Part shown: piece by piece, positions 37,166 to 46,369 of the stretch
Layout: the number at the start of each line of letters is the position of its first letter
Numbering within the stretch: the first letter of the stretch is position 1
Source of the DNA: Methyloversatilis sp.
GTDB taxonomy: Bacteria > Pseudomonadota > Gammaproteobacteria > Burkholderiales > Rhodocyclaceae
Direction of reading: 5' to 3'
Assembly: GCF_030696805.1 (NCBI RefSeq)
Contig: NZ_JAUYRO010000052.1
Coordinates: 1 to 60,417, forward strand
Length of the DNA stretch: 60,417 bases
Notes under the pieces: model-generated
Databases searched by the model: none
The model's input: the letters and a program-made list of their open reading frames with translations, nothing else
What the model was told of the DNA's origin: nothing
Program-made: the position numbers and the translations under genes

Positions 37166-37537
37166 TTGGCCGATACCCTGTTCGGTGCGGCATCGCTGGC
37201 CATCCTCGAAGAGGCCTGCGGCGACGTGCTCATCCTCGGCGAAGGCCTGTCACGCGACGACTTCGAACGTTCGCGCCTGACCCGCACTGCACTGTGCGAG
37301 CGCTTGAAGGTCATCGCCGACTGCCTGCACGGGCTGCCCGCCGAGGCGCGCAGCCGGATGCCCGAACTGGGCTGGGATGGCTGGGACGTCGCGCGCCGGG
37401 TGCTGGATGGCGCGCCCGATCACGACGGCACGCGGTGGTTCGCCGCCAGCTCCCTCGCCCCGGCCACGCTGATGTGGCTGCGGGTGTACCGCGAAGAGCA
37501 GCCCGCTCTGTTCGCGTTCACCGCGGGTGCCGATTGA
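37166..37537 (+). CDS. HepT-like (DUF86) domain protein without the RNase motif
   Basis: A 123-residue helical protein. The segment RTALCERLKVIADCLHGLPA, followed by EARSRMPELGWDGWDVARRV, matches the HepT/DUF86 helical core. The RX4-6HXY active motif of HepT toxins is not present. It uses a TTG start 3 bases after the upstream stop, no other suitable start exists, and no SD is evident, so it probably depends on coupling. No MNT nucleotidyltransferase partner is nearby. It is the last gene of the nifB run. Confidence 0.65.
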   Translation: MADTLFGAASLAILEEACGDVLILGEGLSRDDFERSRLTRTALCERLKVIADCLHGLPAEARSRMPELGWDGWDVARRVLDGAPDHDGTRWFAASSLAPATLMWLRVYREEQPALFAFTAGAD

Positions 37538-37560
37538 CGGCACGGCGGGCGCAGGCCGTG

Positions 37561-37645
37561 TGTCGGGCATCGCGGCGCTCACCCCGACCTACGGGATGCG
37601 CGATCGGTAATTTGTAGGTTGGGGTGAGCGCAGCGATGCCCAACA
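37561..37645. repeat. pair of REP palindromes after the nifB operon
   Basis: A reverse copy with G substitutions (37561-37592, TGTCGGGCAT start) and a consensus forward copy (37614-37645, GTAGGTTGGG start) face outward between the convergent nifB operon end and the nifO gene. A bidirectional hairpin at a convergent junction could protect or end both mRNAs. Confidence 0.8.
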
Positions 37646-37685
37646 GCGGCGGTCGAACAGCGTCGCTCCGCTCGCACCGTCCCGA

Positions 37686-38117
37686 TCACGGTGCTGCACA
37701 CCCGCCTTCGCGCATGCCGGCCGCACAGCCTTCGGACTGCGCGCGGGAGCGCTGCGCCGCGAGACTGGCGAGGCCGATCCAGGCATCGACAACGGCCGGG
37801 TCGAACCCTACCCGGCGTTCATCACCGACCTGCAGCAGCGGACGGCGGATCAGCAGCGGTTCAGCCAGCAACAGCGCGAGCGCGGTATCGCGATCGACTT
37901 CCTCCGGCACGATCTCGCCTGACTTCACGCACGGGGCGGCGCGGTTGAACCAGTCGGCGACAGGCAGCGGCGAGATCCATGCGAGCAGGGTATCGGCCGC
38001 CCACGGCTCCGCCAGCAGGCTGCGCACGTCGAGCGTGTGGCCGGCGTCGAGCAGCCACTGCTTCTGCTTCGCATTGCCGCCGCAGCCGGGCTTTTCGTAG
38101 AAGACGATATGACTCAT
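37686..38117 (-). CDS. nifO: nitrogenase-associated ArsC/Spx-family protein (NifO-like)
   Basis: A 143-residue thioredoxin-fold protein of the ArsC/Spx superfamily. It starts IVFYEKPGCGGNAKQKQWLL with one conserved Cys, has the LLIRRPLLQVGDERRVGFDP block, and ends in a Gly/Ala/Cys-rich tail. The nitrogenase-associated subfamily includes NifO of Azotobacter. Its biochemical role is not clear. It is the last gene of the run globin, unknown, nifO. Confidence 0.82.
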   Translation of the reverse strand: MSHIVFYEKPGCGGNAKQKQWLLDAGHTLDVRSLLAEPWAADTLLAWISPLPVADWFNRAAPCVKSGEIVPEEVDRDTALALLLAEPLLIRRPLLQVGDERRVGFDPAVVDAWIGLASLAAQRSRAQSEGCAAGMREGGCAAP

Positions 38118-38179
38118 GAGCCGAATGCCCCGCGCTGCGCCTGCGCCCGGCCTTGCCGCCGGACGCAGGCGCAGGCACG

Positions 38180-38773
38180 TCAGACCGGACGGTTCTCGTA
38201 CAGGTTGCGGATCGGGCCCATCAGCTTCAGACCTTCCTCGAACGTGATTTCCGGGAACTTGCCGGTGAACTTGAGCGCGGCATCGGCCACGGCATCCACC
38301 TTGCCGGCGGTGTCGAACTTCTTCAGTTCGGTCTTTTCCAGATAGAGCAGTTCCAGAAGCTCGTTGTACACCGTCGCCTCGTCGATCGGCAGGATGTAGA
38401 AGGTCGCGCCGCCGTACTGCACCTGGTACTTCTTCGACAGGTCGATGTTGTCGCAGAACAGGAAGTACTTGCCGGTCGGCGACAGCGCCTCGCCCATCAC
38501 GTCGGCCAGCAGCTTCAGGTATTCGAACGACAGCAGGAAACCGGTCAGGAAGGGAATCTGCTGCTCGCCTTCGTGCGCGGCGGCGATCACCTGGTCCATG
38601 CTGATTTCGGGCGGACGCGCCTCGTCGGCAAACTGCTGGGCGAACTTCAGCGCGATGTCGCCGCGGAAGCCGACCCGATCCGCCTTGTGGGTCGGCCCCT
38701 TGAAGACGGCGTTGAGCATCCGCTTCTCGTTTTCCAGCGTGGCAAATGCGGAGCTAGCTATGGTGATGCTCAT
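38180..38773 (-). CDS. nif-region protein of unknown function
   Basis: A 197-residue soluble protein, with helical N- and C-terminal parts and a central strand-rich part (KYFLFCDNIDLSKKYQVQYG, then GATFYILPIDEATV). The sequence is well composed and non-repetitive, but I do not recognise the family. The start MSITIASSAF overlaps the globin stop region by 20 bases, so the two are translationally coupled. Context suggests action with the globin during nitrogen fixation. Confidence 0.8.
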   Translation of the reverse strand: MSITIASSAFATLENEKRMLNAVFKGPTHKADRVGFRGDIALKFAQQFADEARPPEISMDQVIAAAHEGEQQIPFLTGFLLSFEYLKLLADVMGEALSPTGKYFLFCDNIDLSKKYQVQYGGATFYILPIDEATVYNELLELLYLEKTELKKFDTAGKVDAVADAALKFTGKFPEITFEEGLKLMGPIRNLYENRPV

Positions 38774-39221
38774 GATGGTTCCCCTGATCATTGCGGATGA
38801 AATCCGCGGTCTTGAAAAAAGCCTGCTCAAGCTGCTGCCGCAACGCGGCGTCGGTCACTACTTCCTGCAGCGCCTGTCGCATGCAGTCCATCCATGCATC
38901 CCGTTCGGCGGCGCCGATCGGAAATGCCAGGTGTTTGCGGCGCAGCCGCGGATGGCCACGCTCGGTCGAATAGCGCTGCGGGCCACCGGTCCACTCGACC
39001 AGATAGTTCACCAGTATCTGGCGCACCGACGACAGGTCGTGCGGATGCATCGCGCGAATGCCGGCGGCCGCTGGCTGCGTGTTCATGTGGTGATAGAAGC
39101 GCTCGACCAGACGTTCGATCGCTGCTTCGCCACCGATGCGCTCGAAGTGCGGATTGCCGCCGGCAGAAACTGAACTGACGGAGGGGGCGACAGGCTTGTC
39201 TGCAGGCGGGCGGGTTTCCAT
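38754..39221 (-). CDS. truncated hemoglobin (group II-like)
   Basis: A 155-residue truncated globin. The fold starts at NPHFERIGGEAAIERLVERF; the B-helix Tyr-type position FYHHM, the segment LVEWTGGPQRYSTERGHPRL and the proximal-His region RRKHLAFPIG follow. A His-rich tail (NHHEHHHS) ends the protein. It probably binds O2 or NO and may buffer oxygen for nitrogenase. I chose METRPPADK because a sigma-54-like site at 39255-39268 would place the transcript start downstream of the alternative ATG at 39251. No clear SD exists for either start. Confidence 0.85.
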   Translation of the reverse strand: METRPPADKPVAPSVSSVSAGGNPHFERIGGEAAIERLVERFYHHMNTQPAAAGIRAMHPHDLSSVRQILVNYLVEWTGGPQRYSTERGHPRLRRKHLAFPIGAAERDAWMDCMRQALQEVVTDAALRQQLEQAFFKTADFIRNDQGNHHEHHHS

Positions 39222-39254
39222 GGCATCGGGTACGCGTGTTGATGCAGGCATACA

Positions 39255-39268
39255 GCAAGCCCCGTACC
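39255..39268 (-). promoter_or_regulatory. candidate sigma-54 promoter of the globin operon
   Basis: On the minus strand the site reads GGTACGGGGCTTGC, followed by T, with GG-N10-GC spacing. The -12 part TTGCT is perfect; the -24 part deviates from TGGCAC at two positions. It faces away from nifH, with the NifA site at 39370-39385 about 115 bases upstream, a normal distance. Confidence 0.5.
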
Positions 39269-39369
39269 CGCTCGCTGTCCGGGATGACCAACGCCCGCCT
39301 GCAGGCCGTTTGCGCCATTCGCGACAGACCGTGCGCCGACCCGGCCATTCCGCACAGCGCTGCGATGAA

Positions 39370-39385
39370 TGTCGCGTTTGTCACA
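39370..39385. promoter_or_regulatory. NifA upstream activator site
   Basis: TGTCGCGTTTGTCACA is an exact TGT-N10-ACA NifA-binding site, centred about 95 bases upstream of the nifH promoter. Its position also suits the divergent globin operon promoter. The 410-base gap 39222-39631 otherwise holds only the two promoters and the nifH leader. Confidence 0.8.
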
Positions 39386-39465
39386 TCCGTTCGTTCATTC
39401 GCCAGACCACCGATCAACGCCACGAAATGGCGTGTGCGATGGCTTTGGTCGATATTGAAAGCGAG

Positions 39466-39481
39466 TGGCACGGCAGTTGCT
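39466..39481 (+). promoter_or_regulatory. sigma-54 promoter of nifHDK
   Basis: TGGCACGGCAGTTGCT is a perfect RpoN consensus (TGGCAC, GG-N10-GC, TTGCT). It leaves an untranslated leader of about 140 bases before nifH. Confidence 0.92.
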
Positions 39482-39505
39482 GAAGTGACCCTGCACCGAC
39501 CATGA

Positions 39506-40510
<1,005 letters not shown>

Positions 40511-40530
40511 GAAACCGAGAGTCGAGGGTC

Positions 40531-40563
40531 GGGAGCCGCGGGTCGCAAAGCCCGCAGGCTCCC
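40531..40563 (+). other. stem-loop between nifH and nifD
   Basis: GGGAGCC-GCGGG pairs with CCCGC-A-GGCTCCC around an 8-nt loop in the 116-base spacer. No T-run follows. Such hairpins commonly stabilise the nifH part of the message so that NifH exceeds NifDK; that role here is inference. Confidence 0.7.
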
Positions 40564-40626
40564 GGCCTCCGCCGGCGACCCCACGGTTCTCCTCCCTCCG
40601 CTCTCGATACGTACAGGAGTTATCAA

Positions 40627-42081
40627 ATGAGCATGACGATTGACGAAAAGAAGGCCCAGAACGCAGCTCTCATCGAAGAGGTGCTGAAGGCCTACCCGGA
40701 AAAGACTGCCAAGAAGCGGGCCAAGCACCTCAATGTTCACGAGGAAGGCAAGCCTGACTGCGGCGTCAAGTCGAACATCAAGTCGCTGCCCGGCGTGATG
40801 ACGATACGTGGCTGCGCCTACGCAGGTTCCAAGGGCGTGGTGTGGGGTCCGATCAAGGACATGATCCACATTTCGCACGGCCCGGTCGGCTGTGGCCAGT
40901 ATTCATGGGCTGCGCGACGCAATTACTACATCGGCGTGACCGGTGTGGACACCTTCGTGACGATGCAATTCACCTCCGACTTCCAGGAGAAGGACATCGT
41001 TTTCGGCGGCGACAAGAAGCTGGAAGTCATCATGGATGAGATCCAGGACCTGTTCCCGCTGAACAAGGGCATCACCGTGCAGTCCGAGTGCCCGATCGGT
41101 CTGATCGGCGACGACATCGAGGCGGTGTCGAAGAAGAAGTCGAAGCAGTACGACGGTCACACCATTGTGCCGGTTCGCTGCGAAGGCTTCCGCGGCGTGT
41201 CGCAATCGCTCGGTCACCACATCGCCAATGACGCGATCCGCGACTGGGTGTTCGACAAGACCGAAGACAAGCGCCCCGACTTCGTGTCGACGCCGTACGA
41301 CGTGGCCATCATCGGCGACTACAACATCGGCGGCGATGCCTGGTCGAGTCGCATCCTGCTCGAAGAGATGGGTCTGCGCGTGATCGCCCAGTGGTCGGGC
41401 GACGGCACCATCGCCGAGCTGGAAAACACTCCGAAGGCCAAGCTCAACGTGCTGCACTGCTACCGCTCGATGAACTACATCAGCCGGCACATGGAAGAGA
41501 AGTACGGGGTGCCCTGGGTCGAGTACAACTTCTTCGGCCCGACCAAGATCGAAGAGTCGCTGCGCGAAATCGCTGCGCACTTCGACGACACGATCAAGGC
41601 CAACGCCGAGAAAGTGATCGCCAAGTACAAGCCGCTGATGCAGGCCGTCATCGACAAGTACCGTCCGCGTCTCGAAGGCAAGAAGGTGATGCTGTTCGTC
41701 GGCGGCCTGCGCCCGCGTCACGTCATCGGCGCCTACGAAGATCTGGGCATGGAAGTGGTCGGAACCGGCTATGAATTCGGCCACAACGACGACTACCAGC
41801 GCACCACGCACTACGTGAAGGACGGCACGCTGATCTATGACGACGTCACCGGTCACGAGTTCGAGAAGTTCGTCGAGAAGGTGAAGCCTGACCTGGTGGG
41901 TTCCGGCATCAAGGAAAAGTACGTATTCCAGAAGATGGGCGTGCCTTTCCGCCAGATGCACAGCTGGGACTACTCGGGTCCGTATCACGGCTACGACGGT
42001 TTCGCGATCTTCGCCCGCGACATGGACATGGCGATCAGCTCGCCCATCTGGGGCCTGTCGAAGACGCCCTGGAAGAAGTAA
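40627..42081 (+). CDS. nifD: nitrogenase molybdenum-iron protein alpha chain NifD
   Basis: The 484-residue alpha subunit. P-cluster Cys are 63 (RGCAYAG), 89 ([10 protein letters not shown]) and 155 ([11 protein letters not shown]); FeMo-co ligands are Cys278 (LHCYRSMNY) and His445 ([12 protein letters not shown]). Val and His near the cofactor ([17 protein letters not shown]) match Mo-type NifD, not VnfD or AnfD. The start [11 protein letters not shown] follows CAGGAG. It is followed by an unusual 388-base spacer before nifK. Confidence 0.98.
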   Translation: MSMTIDEKKAQNAALIEEVLKAYPEKTAKKRAKHLNVHEEGKPDCGVKSNIKSLPGVMTIRGCAYAGSKGVVWGPIKDMIHISHGPVGCGQYSWAARRNYYIGVTGVDTFVTMQFTSDFQEKDIVFGGDKKLEVIMDEIQDLFPLNKGITVQSECPIGLIGDDIEAVSKKKSKQYDGHTIVPVRCEGFRGVSQSLGHHIANDAIRDWVFDKTEDKRPDFVSTPYDVAIIGDYNIGGDAWSSRILLEEMGLRVIAQWSGDGTIAELENTPKAKLNVLHCYRSMNYISRHMEEKYGVPWVEYNFFGPTKIEESLREIAAHFDDTIKANAEKVIAKYKPLMQAVIDKYRPRLEGKKVMLFVGGLRPRHVIGAYEDLGMEVVGTGYEFGHNDDYQRTTHYVKDGTLIYDDVTGHEFEKFVEKVKPDLVGSGIKEKYVFQKMGVPFRQMHSWDYSGPYHGYDGFAIFARDMDMAISSPIWGLSKTPWKK

Positions 42082-42133
42082 GCATCTGCAGTGAAACGGG
42101 GTCTGCTGACAATTGATTCGTCCGCCGCGTTGC

Positions 42134-42222
42134 CGTTGAGCCGATCGCGAACAAGGCGCGCGACGCAGCCGAGACTGGCCGTCTCGGCAAGAAGCGCAAC
42201 GCAGGGCGCGGGCGGCTCAACG
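42134..42222 (+). other. structured repeat motif, copy B
   Basis: The outer stem CGTTGAGCCG pairs with CGGCTCAACG (42213-42222), followed by a 2x2 mismatch and a CGCG/CGCG pair. Conserved AAGGCGCG (42153-42160) and GCAACGCAG (42196-42204) flank a hairpin GCCGAGAC-TGGCC-GTCTCGGC. It shares the layout of copy A at 9515-9593. Confidence 0.65.
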
Positions 42223-42234
42223 ACAACCCGAAGG

Positions 42235-42335
42235 GCACAGGCCGGGCGGCGTCCATGGCGGCGTTGCACCTCCTGACCTGACGGCCAGTCAGGCTGCGTC
42301 GGCGCGCCTTGCCATGGACGCCGCCCGGCCTGTGC
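42235..42335 (-). other. structured repeat motif, copy C
   Basis: A perfect 25-bp stem (42235-42259 with 42311-42335) encloses 51 bases which, read on the minus strand, are AAGGCGCG, CGACGCAGCC, a hairpin TGAC-TGGCC-GTCA, and GTGCAACGCC. It is the same motif as copy B with a different outer stem, inverted relative to it. Confidence 0.65.
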
Positions 42336-42469
42336 GCGACGGACGAATCAATTGTCAGCAGACCCCAGGGTGGGCCGAGGGCACCGAAACCCACCACGAA
42401 CGACCCGCGTGTCGACGGGCCAGGTGGCTTGATGCTGCCGGCCCACCCTACATCAAGGAGCTATCAACC

Positions 42470-44029
42470 ATGCCTCAATCAGCCGACAAAATTCTCGACC
42501 ACGAACTGCTCTTCCGCGAGCCCGAGTACCAGAAGATGCTCGCGGACAAGAAGTCCGAATTCGAGTTCAACCATGCCGACAACAAGATCCAGGAAATCGT
42601 CGAATGGACGAAGACCGAGGATTACAAACAGAAGAACTTCGCCCGCGAAGCGCTCACCGTCAATCCGGCCAAGGCCTGCCAGCCGCTGGGCGCGGTCTAC
42701 GTCGCCAACGGCTTCGCCAAGACCCTGTCGTTCGTGCACGGCTCGCAGGGCTGTGTTGCCTACTACCGTTCGCACTTCTCGCGCCACTTTAAGGAACCGA
42801 CTTCGTGCGTGTCCTCGTCGATGACCGAAGACGCGGCCGTGTTCGGCGGTCTGAACAACATGATCGACGGCCTGGCCAACACGCTCAACCTGTACAAGCC
42901 GGAAATGATCGCGGTGTCGACCACCTGCATGGCGGAAGTCATCGGTGACGACCTGAACGCCTTCATCAAGACCTCGAAGGAAAAAGGCAGCGTGCCGGCC
43001 GACTTCGACGTGCCGTTCGCCCACACCCCGGCCTTCGTCGGCAGCCACATCACCGGCTACGACAATGCGCTGCTCGGCATCGTGCGCCACTTCTGGGACG
43101 GCAAGGCAGACACCGCACCGAAGCTCGAGCGCGTACCCGACGAGTCGATCAACTTCATTTTCGGCTTCGACGGGTTCGTCGTCGGCAACATGAAGGAAAT
43201 GAAGCGCATCCTCGGTTTGTTCGGCATCGACTACAACATCATCTGCGATCCGTCGGAAGTGTGGAACACGCCGACCGACGGCGAGTTCCGCATGTATGAA
43301 GGCGGCACGACCAAAGCCACCGTCGAGCGCGCGCTCAACGCCAAGGCCACCATCATCTTCCAGGAATTCTGCTGCGAGAAGACCGCAAAGTTCATCGCCG
43401 ACCACGGTCAGGAAGTGGTCAAGCTGAACAGCCCGATCGGCGTCGCCGGCACCGACAAGTTCCTGATGGAACTGTCGCGCATCACGGGCAAGCCGATCCC
43501 GGCCGAACTCGAGCTGGAGCGCGGCCAGCTGGTCGACGCGATGGCCGACAGCCAGGCTCACCTGCACGGCAAGCGCTACGCCATGTACGGCGACCCGGAC
43601 ATGATGCTCGGCCTGACCGAATTCCTGCTGGAACTCGGTGCTGAGCCGGCACACATCCTGGCCACCAACGGCGAGAAGGAGTGGGCGAAGAGGGTGCAGG
43701 AGGTACTGGACGCGTCGCCCTACGGTGCCGGCTGCAAGGTGTACCCGAAGCGAGACCTTTGGCACATGCGTTCGCTGCTCTTCACCGAGCCGGTGGACTT
43801 CCTGATCGGCAACACCTACGGCAAGTACCTCGAGCGCGACACCGGAACACCACTGATCCGCATGGTGTTCCCGATCTTCGATCGCCACCACTACCACCGC
43901 TACCCGATCTGGGGTTACGAAGGCGGCCTGCGCGTGCTGGTCATGCTGCTGGACGAGTTCTTCGAGTCCATCGACGTGAACACGATCGTCGCCGGCAAGA
44001 CCGACTACTCGTACGACATCATCCGCTGA
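42470..44029 (+). CDS. nifK: nitrogenase molybdenum-iron protein beta chain NifK
   Basis: The 519-residue beta subunit. P-cluster Cys are at 70 (AKACQPLGA), 95 (GSQGCVAYY) and 153 ([12 protein letters not shown]), the same numbers as in Azotobacter NifK. The N-terminal extension (about residues 1-60) wraps the alpha chain. The start [10 protein letters not shown] follows CAAGGAG, which lies outside the inverted-repeat element. A strong terminator follows the stop. Confidence 0.98.
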   Translation: MPQSADKILDHELLFREPEYQKMLADKKSEFEFNHADNKIQEIVEWTKTEDYKQKNFAREALTVNPAKACQPLGAVYVANGFAKTLSFVHGSQGCVAYYRSHFSRHFKEPTSCVSSSMTEDAAVFGGLNNMIDGLANTLNLYKPEMIAVSTTCMAEVIGDDLNAFIKTSKEKGSVPADFDVPFAHTPAFVGSHITGYDNALLGIVRHFWDGKADTAPKLERVPDESINFIFGFDGFVVGNMKEMKRILGLFGIDYNIICDPSEVWNTPTDGEFRMYEGGTTKATVERALNAKATIIFQEFCCEKTAKFIADHGQEVVKLNSPIGVAGTDKFLMELSRITGKPIPAELELERGQLVDAMADSQAHLHGKRYAMYGDPDMMLGLTEFLLELGAEPAHILATNGEKEWAKRVQEVLDASPYGAGCKVYPKRDLWHMRSLLFTEPVDFLIGNTYGKYLERDTGTPLIRMVFPIFDRHHYHRYPIWGYEGGLRVLVMLLDEFFESIDVNTIVAGKTDYSYDIIR

Positions 44030-44074
44030 GTACCGGCACCGGGGGCAACCCCGGTCCGCTCAGAGCAGTCCGGA

Positions 44075-44107
44075 CGGGCTGCCCGGGAAACCGGGCAGCC
44101 CGTTTTT
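44075..44107 (+). terminator. Rho-independent terminator of nifHDK
   Basis: CGGGCTGCCCGG and CCGGGCAGCCCG form a perfect 12-bp stem with a GAAA-type loop, followed by TTTTT, starting 46 bases after the nifK stop. Confidence 0.95.
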
Positions 44108-44131
44108 CCATCACGACGAAGCCACGGCGGG

Positions 44132-44329
44132 TGTTGGGCATCGCTGCGCTCACCCCAACCTACGGACCACGCGGTTTCGGGTGAGCCAGAGCCGATGCCC
44201 GGCCACCCCGCATTCCGCGATCCACCGTAGGTTGGGGTGAGCCGAAGGCGATGCCCAACACCCACCCGCCACCTCGCATCCCACCCGACACACCCCGTAG
44301 GTCGGGTGAGCAAAAGGCGATTCCCGACA
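44132..44329. repeat. REP cluster between nifK and the RAYT gene
   Basis: A reverse consensus copy (44132-44163), a forward copy of the GCCGAAGGC loop type (44227-44260) and a divergent forward copy GTAGGTCGGG (44297-44329) fill the 248 bases between the nifHDK terminator and the RAYT gene. The 23 bases after the first copy (from ACCACGCGGTTTCGGGTGAG) recur after a copy near 45585, so copies moved or duplicated with flanks. Confidence 0.82.
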
Positions 44330-44355
44330 CCAAATCTGATCCGGCGGCACCCACC

Positions 44356-44883
44356 TCATTCCCCGAACCGGCCTTCGACCGGCGAACCCTCGCCGCCCCA
44401 GTCAGCAGGCAGGATACCCCGCTCGACATAGCGGTGAAACGACGAATGCGGCCAGTCGGCGACGCGGGAGACCAGCCCGTGTTTCACCGGGTTGAAGTGG
44501 ATGTAGTCGACGTGGCGCGCGTAATCGTCGTCGTCGCGAACCAGGTGTTCCCAGTAGCGTCGCTGCCACACGCCGCGCTCACCCTTGCGGGCGCGGCTGG
44601 CGTCTATCGTTTCGTCGCGCGGCAGGGCGCGCGAGAAGGCCGCCTTGACCAGCATCCAGCGTGTCGCGTAGTCGGCATCGCCGGTCGGGAGCGTCCACAA
44701 CATGTGCAGATGATCCGGCAGGACAACAGCCGCATCGATGTGGAAGGGGTGGTGCAACGCCGTGACGCGAACGGCCTTGCGCAGCGCCCCTATGTGGCGA
44801 AGCAGCAGACCGGATGACCGGTCGGCCAACGCCAGCGTAAAGAAGAAGGTCGCGCCGGGGGCGGACGAACGACGGTAGCGCAT
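44356..44883 (-). CDS. REP-associated tyrosine transposase (RAYT)
   Basis: A 175-residue single-domain HUH-family transposase related to IS200/IS605 TnpA. The HUH pair is HLH at residues 58-60 (LPDHLHMLWTLP), and the catalytic Tyr is probably Tyr127 in VDYIHFNPVKHGLV. RAYTs act on GTAG-headed REP hairpins, and such hairpins flank this gene on both sides. The start MRYRRSSAPG was chosen because the upstream part of the open frame (from 44973) is a translation of a REP. It could be a domesticated single-copy gene. Confidence 0.88.
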   Translation of the reverse strand: MRYRRSSAPGATFFFTLALADRSSGLLLRHIGALRKAVRVTALHHPFHIDAAVVLPDHLHMLWTLPTGDADYATRWMLVKAAFSRALPRDETIDASRARKGERGVWQRRYWEHLVRDDDDYARHVDYIHFNPVKHGLVSRVADWPHSSFHRYVERGILPADWGGEGSPVEGRFGE

Positions 44884-44951
44884 CGGGCAATGATAAATGC
44901 ATCGACTGCGTTTGGCATACTGGATGTATGGGCATCGCGGAATAACGTTCG

Positions 44952-45025
44952 TGTTGGGCATCGCTGCGCTCACCCCAACCTACGGCGCATCCCGTAGGTT
45001 GGGGTGAGCGCAGCGATGCCCAACA
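44952..45025. repeat. inverted REP pair upstream of the RAYT gene
   Basis: A reverse copy (44952-44983) and a forward copy (44994-45025), both consensus, are separated by 10 bases. They form a large outward palindrome just before the RAYT start, the arrangement (BIME) seen around RAYT genes elsewhere. Confidence 0.87.
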
Positions 45026-45140
45026 CCGCAACGTCGCTCGGCGCAACACCCGACCACACGCCGATCCGGTATCGATTTTGCTCGTGCATGGTATCCGGCC
45101 CGCCGGGTCGGAAAACCTACAGTGTTCCCGGGAGAACGAC

Positions 45141-45458
45141 ATGGCTTTTCAGCCGTTGTGCAAAAGCAACCTGCTCTATGAGGGCGAACTCGTGCCGTGC
45201 ATCGTGGGCAAGACGGAAGTCGTGGTGATGTGGCCGGAGGGCGGCCGGCCGCGCGCTTTCGACGCCGCCTGTCCGCATGACGACGTGTCGCTTGCGCGCG
45301 GCGTGTTCAGCGGCCACACCCTGACTTGCATCGCCCACGGCTGGGTGTTCGACGGTCACACCGGCGAGGGCGTGGCGCCCGAAGGTTGCGCGATGCAGGA
45401 GTACCCGATACGCCTGGTCGATGGCGTGGTCGAGATTGATCTTGACGACGAAGATTGA
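45141..45458 (+). CDS. Rieske-type [2Fe-2S] protein
   Basis: A 105-residue Rieske ferredoxin, NirD/BphA3-like. Cluster ligands are Cys44-x-His46 (ACPHDD) and Cys63-x2-His66 (CIAHGW). It begins MAFQPLCKSN after GGGAGAACGAC. It stands alone between REP clusters. Rieske ferredoxins occur in several nif regions and may carry electrons; the specific partner is unknown. No convincing sigma-54 site precedes it. Confidence 0.88.
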   Translation: MAFQPLCKSNLLYEGELVPCIVGKTEVVVMWPEGGRPRAFDAACPHDDVSLARGVFSGHTLTCIAHGWVFDGHTGEGVAPEGCAMQEYPIRLVDGVVEIDLDDED

Positions 45459-45483
45459 GGTGGTCGGGGGGGTTGAGGGCGGG

Positions 45484-45723
45484 TGTTGGGCATCGCTGCG
45501 CTCACCCCAACCTACGGGCGGGTGAACGCGCGGGGTGCGGATGACGTGTTGTTGGGCATCGCTGCGCTCACCCCAACCTACGAACCACGCGGTTTCGGGT
45601 GAGCCGGAGACGACACGCAACACCCGCCAGCCCCCCCGTAGGCGATGCCCGACACCACCCAGCGCCGCCCGATGCAACCCGCCCCATCCCCGTAGGTTGG
45701 GGTGAGCGCAGCGATGCCCAACA
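45484..45723. repeat. REP cluster between the Rieske gene and nifF
   Basis: Two reverse consensus copies (45484-45515, 45550-45581) and one forward copy (45692-45723) lie in the 342-base gap 45459-45800 between the convergent Rieske and nifF genes. Truncated remnants are visible near 45638-45655 and 45752-45781. No gene is seen here. Confidence 0.83.
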
Positions 45724-45800
45724 CCCCGCGTCGGCCAAAGCACCCGACCCGCCGCGCAGGTCGGGCTGAACGCAAAGATGCCCTGTCCGCGCGGCCTCGA

Positions 45801-46355
<555 letters not shown>

Positions 46356-46369
46356 TCAGATGAGGTGGG

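Larger units (their letters stand above)
42098..42366. mobile_element. 269-bp terminal-inverted-repeat element in the nifD-nifK spacer
   Basis: The element has 32-bp inverted ends (42098-42129 and 42335-42366) that match at 31 of 32 positions and begin GGGGTCTGCTGACAATTG. Inside are two large hairpins in opposite orientation (42134-42222 and 42235-42335). No ORF of note and no clear target duplication are visible. It looks like a non-autonomous MITE-like insertion, and when transcribed it would fold into a three-way structure in the nifDK message. The remaining spacer holds only the nifK ribosome site. Confidence 0.75.

Noticed and set aside
35722-37537. Phage-defence or toxin-antitoxin island
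   Set aside because: The SIR2- and HepT-like proteins lack catalytic motifs, have no partner genes, and are in a continuous nif operon.
44884-44973. N-terminal extension of the RAYT frame, and other frames starting MSAAMPN
   Set aside because: These residues are the translation of the REP repeat itself and recur at every forward copy; they are not gene starts.
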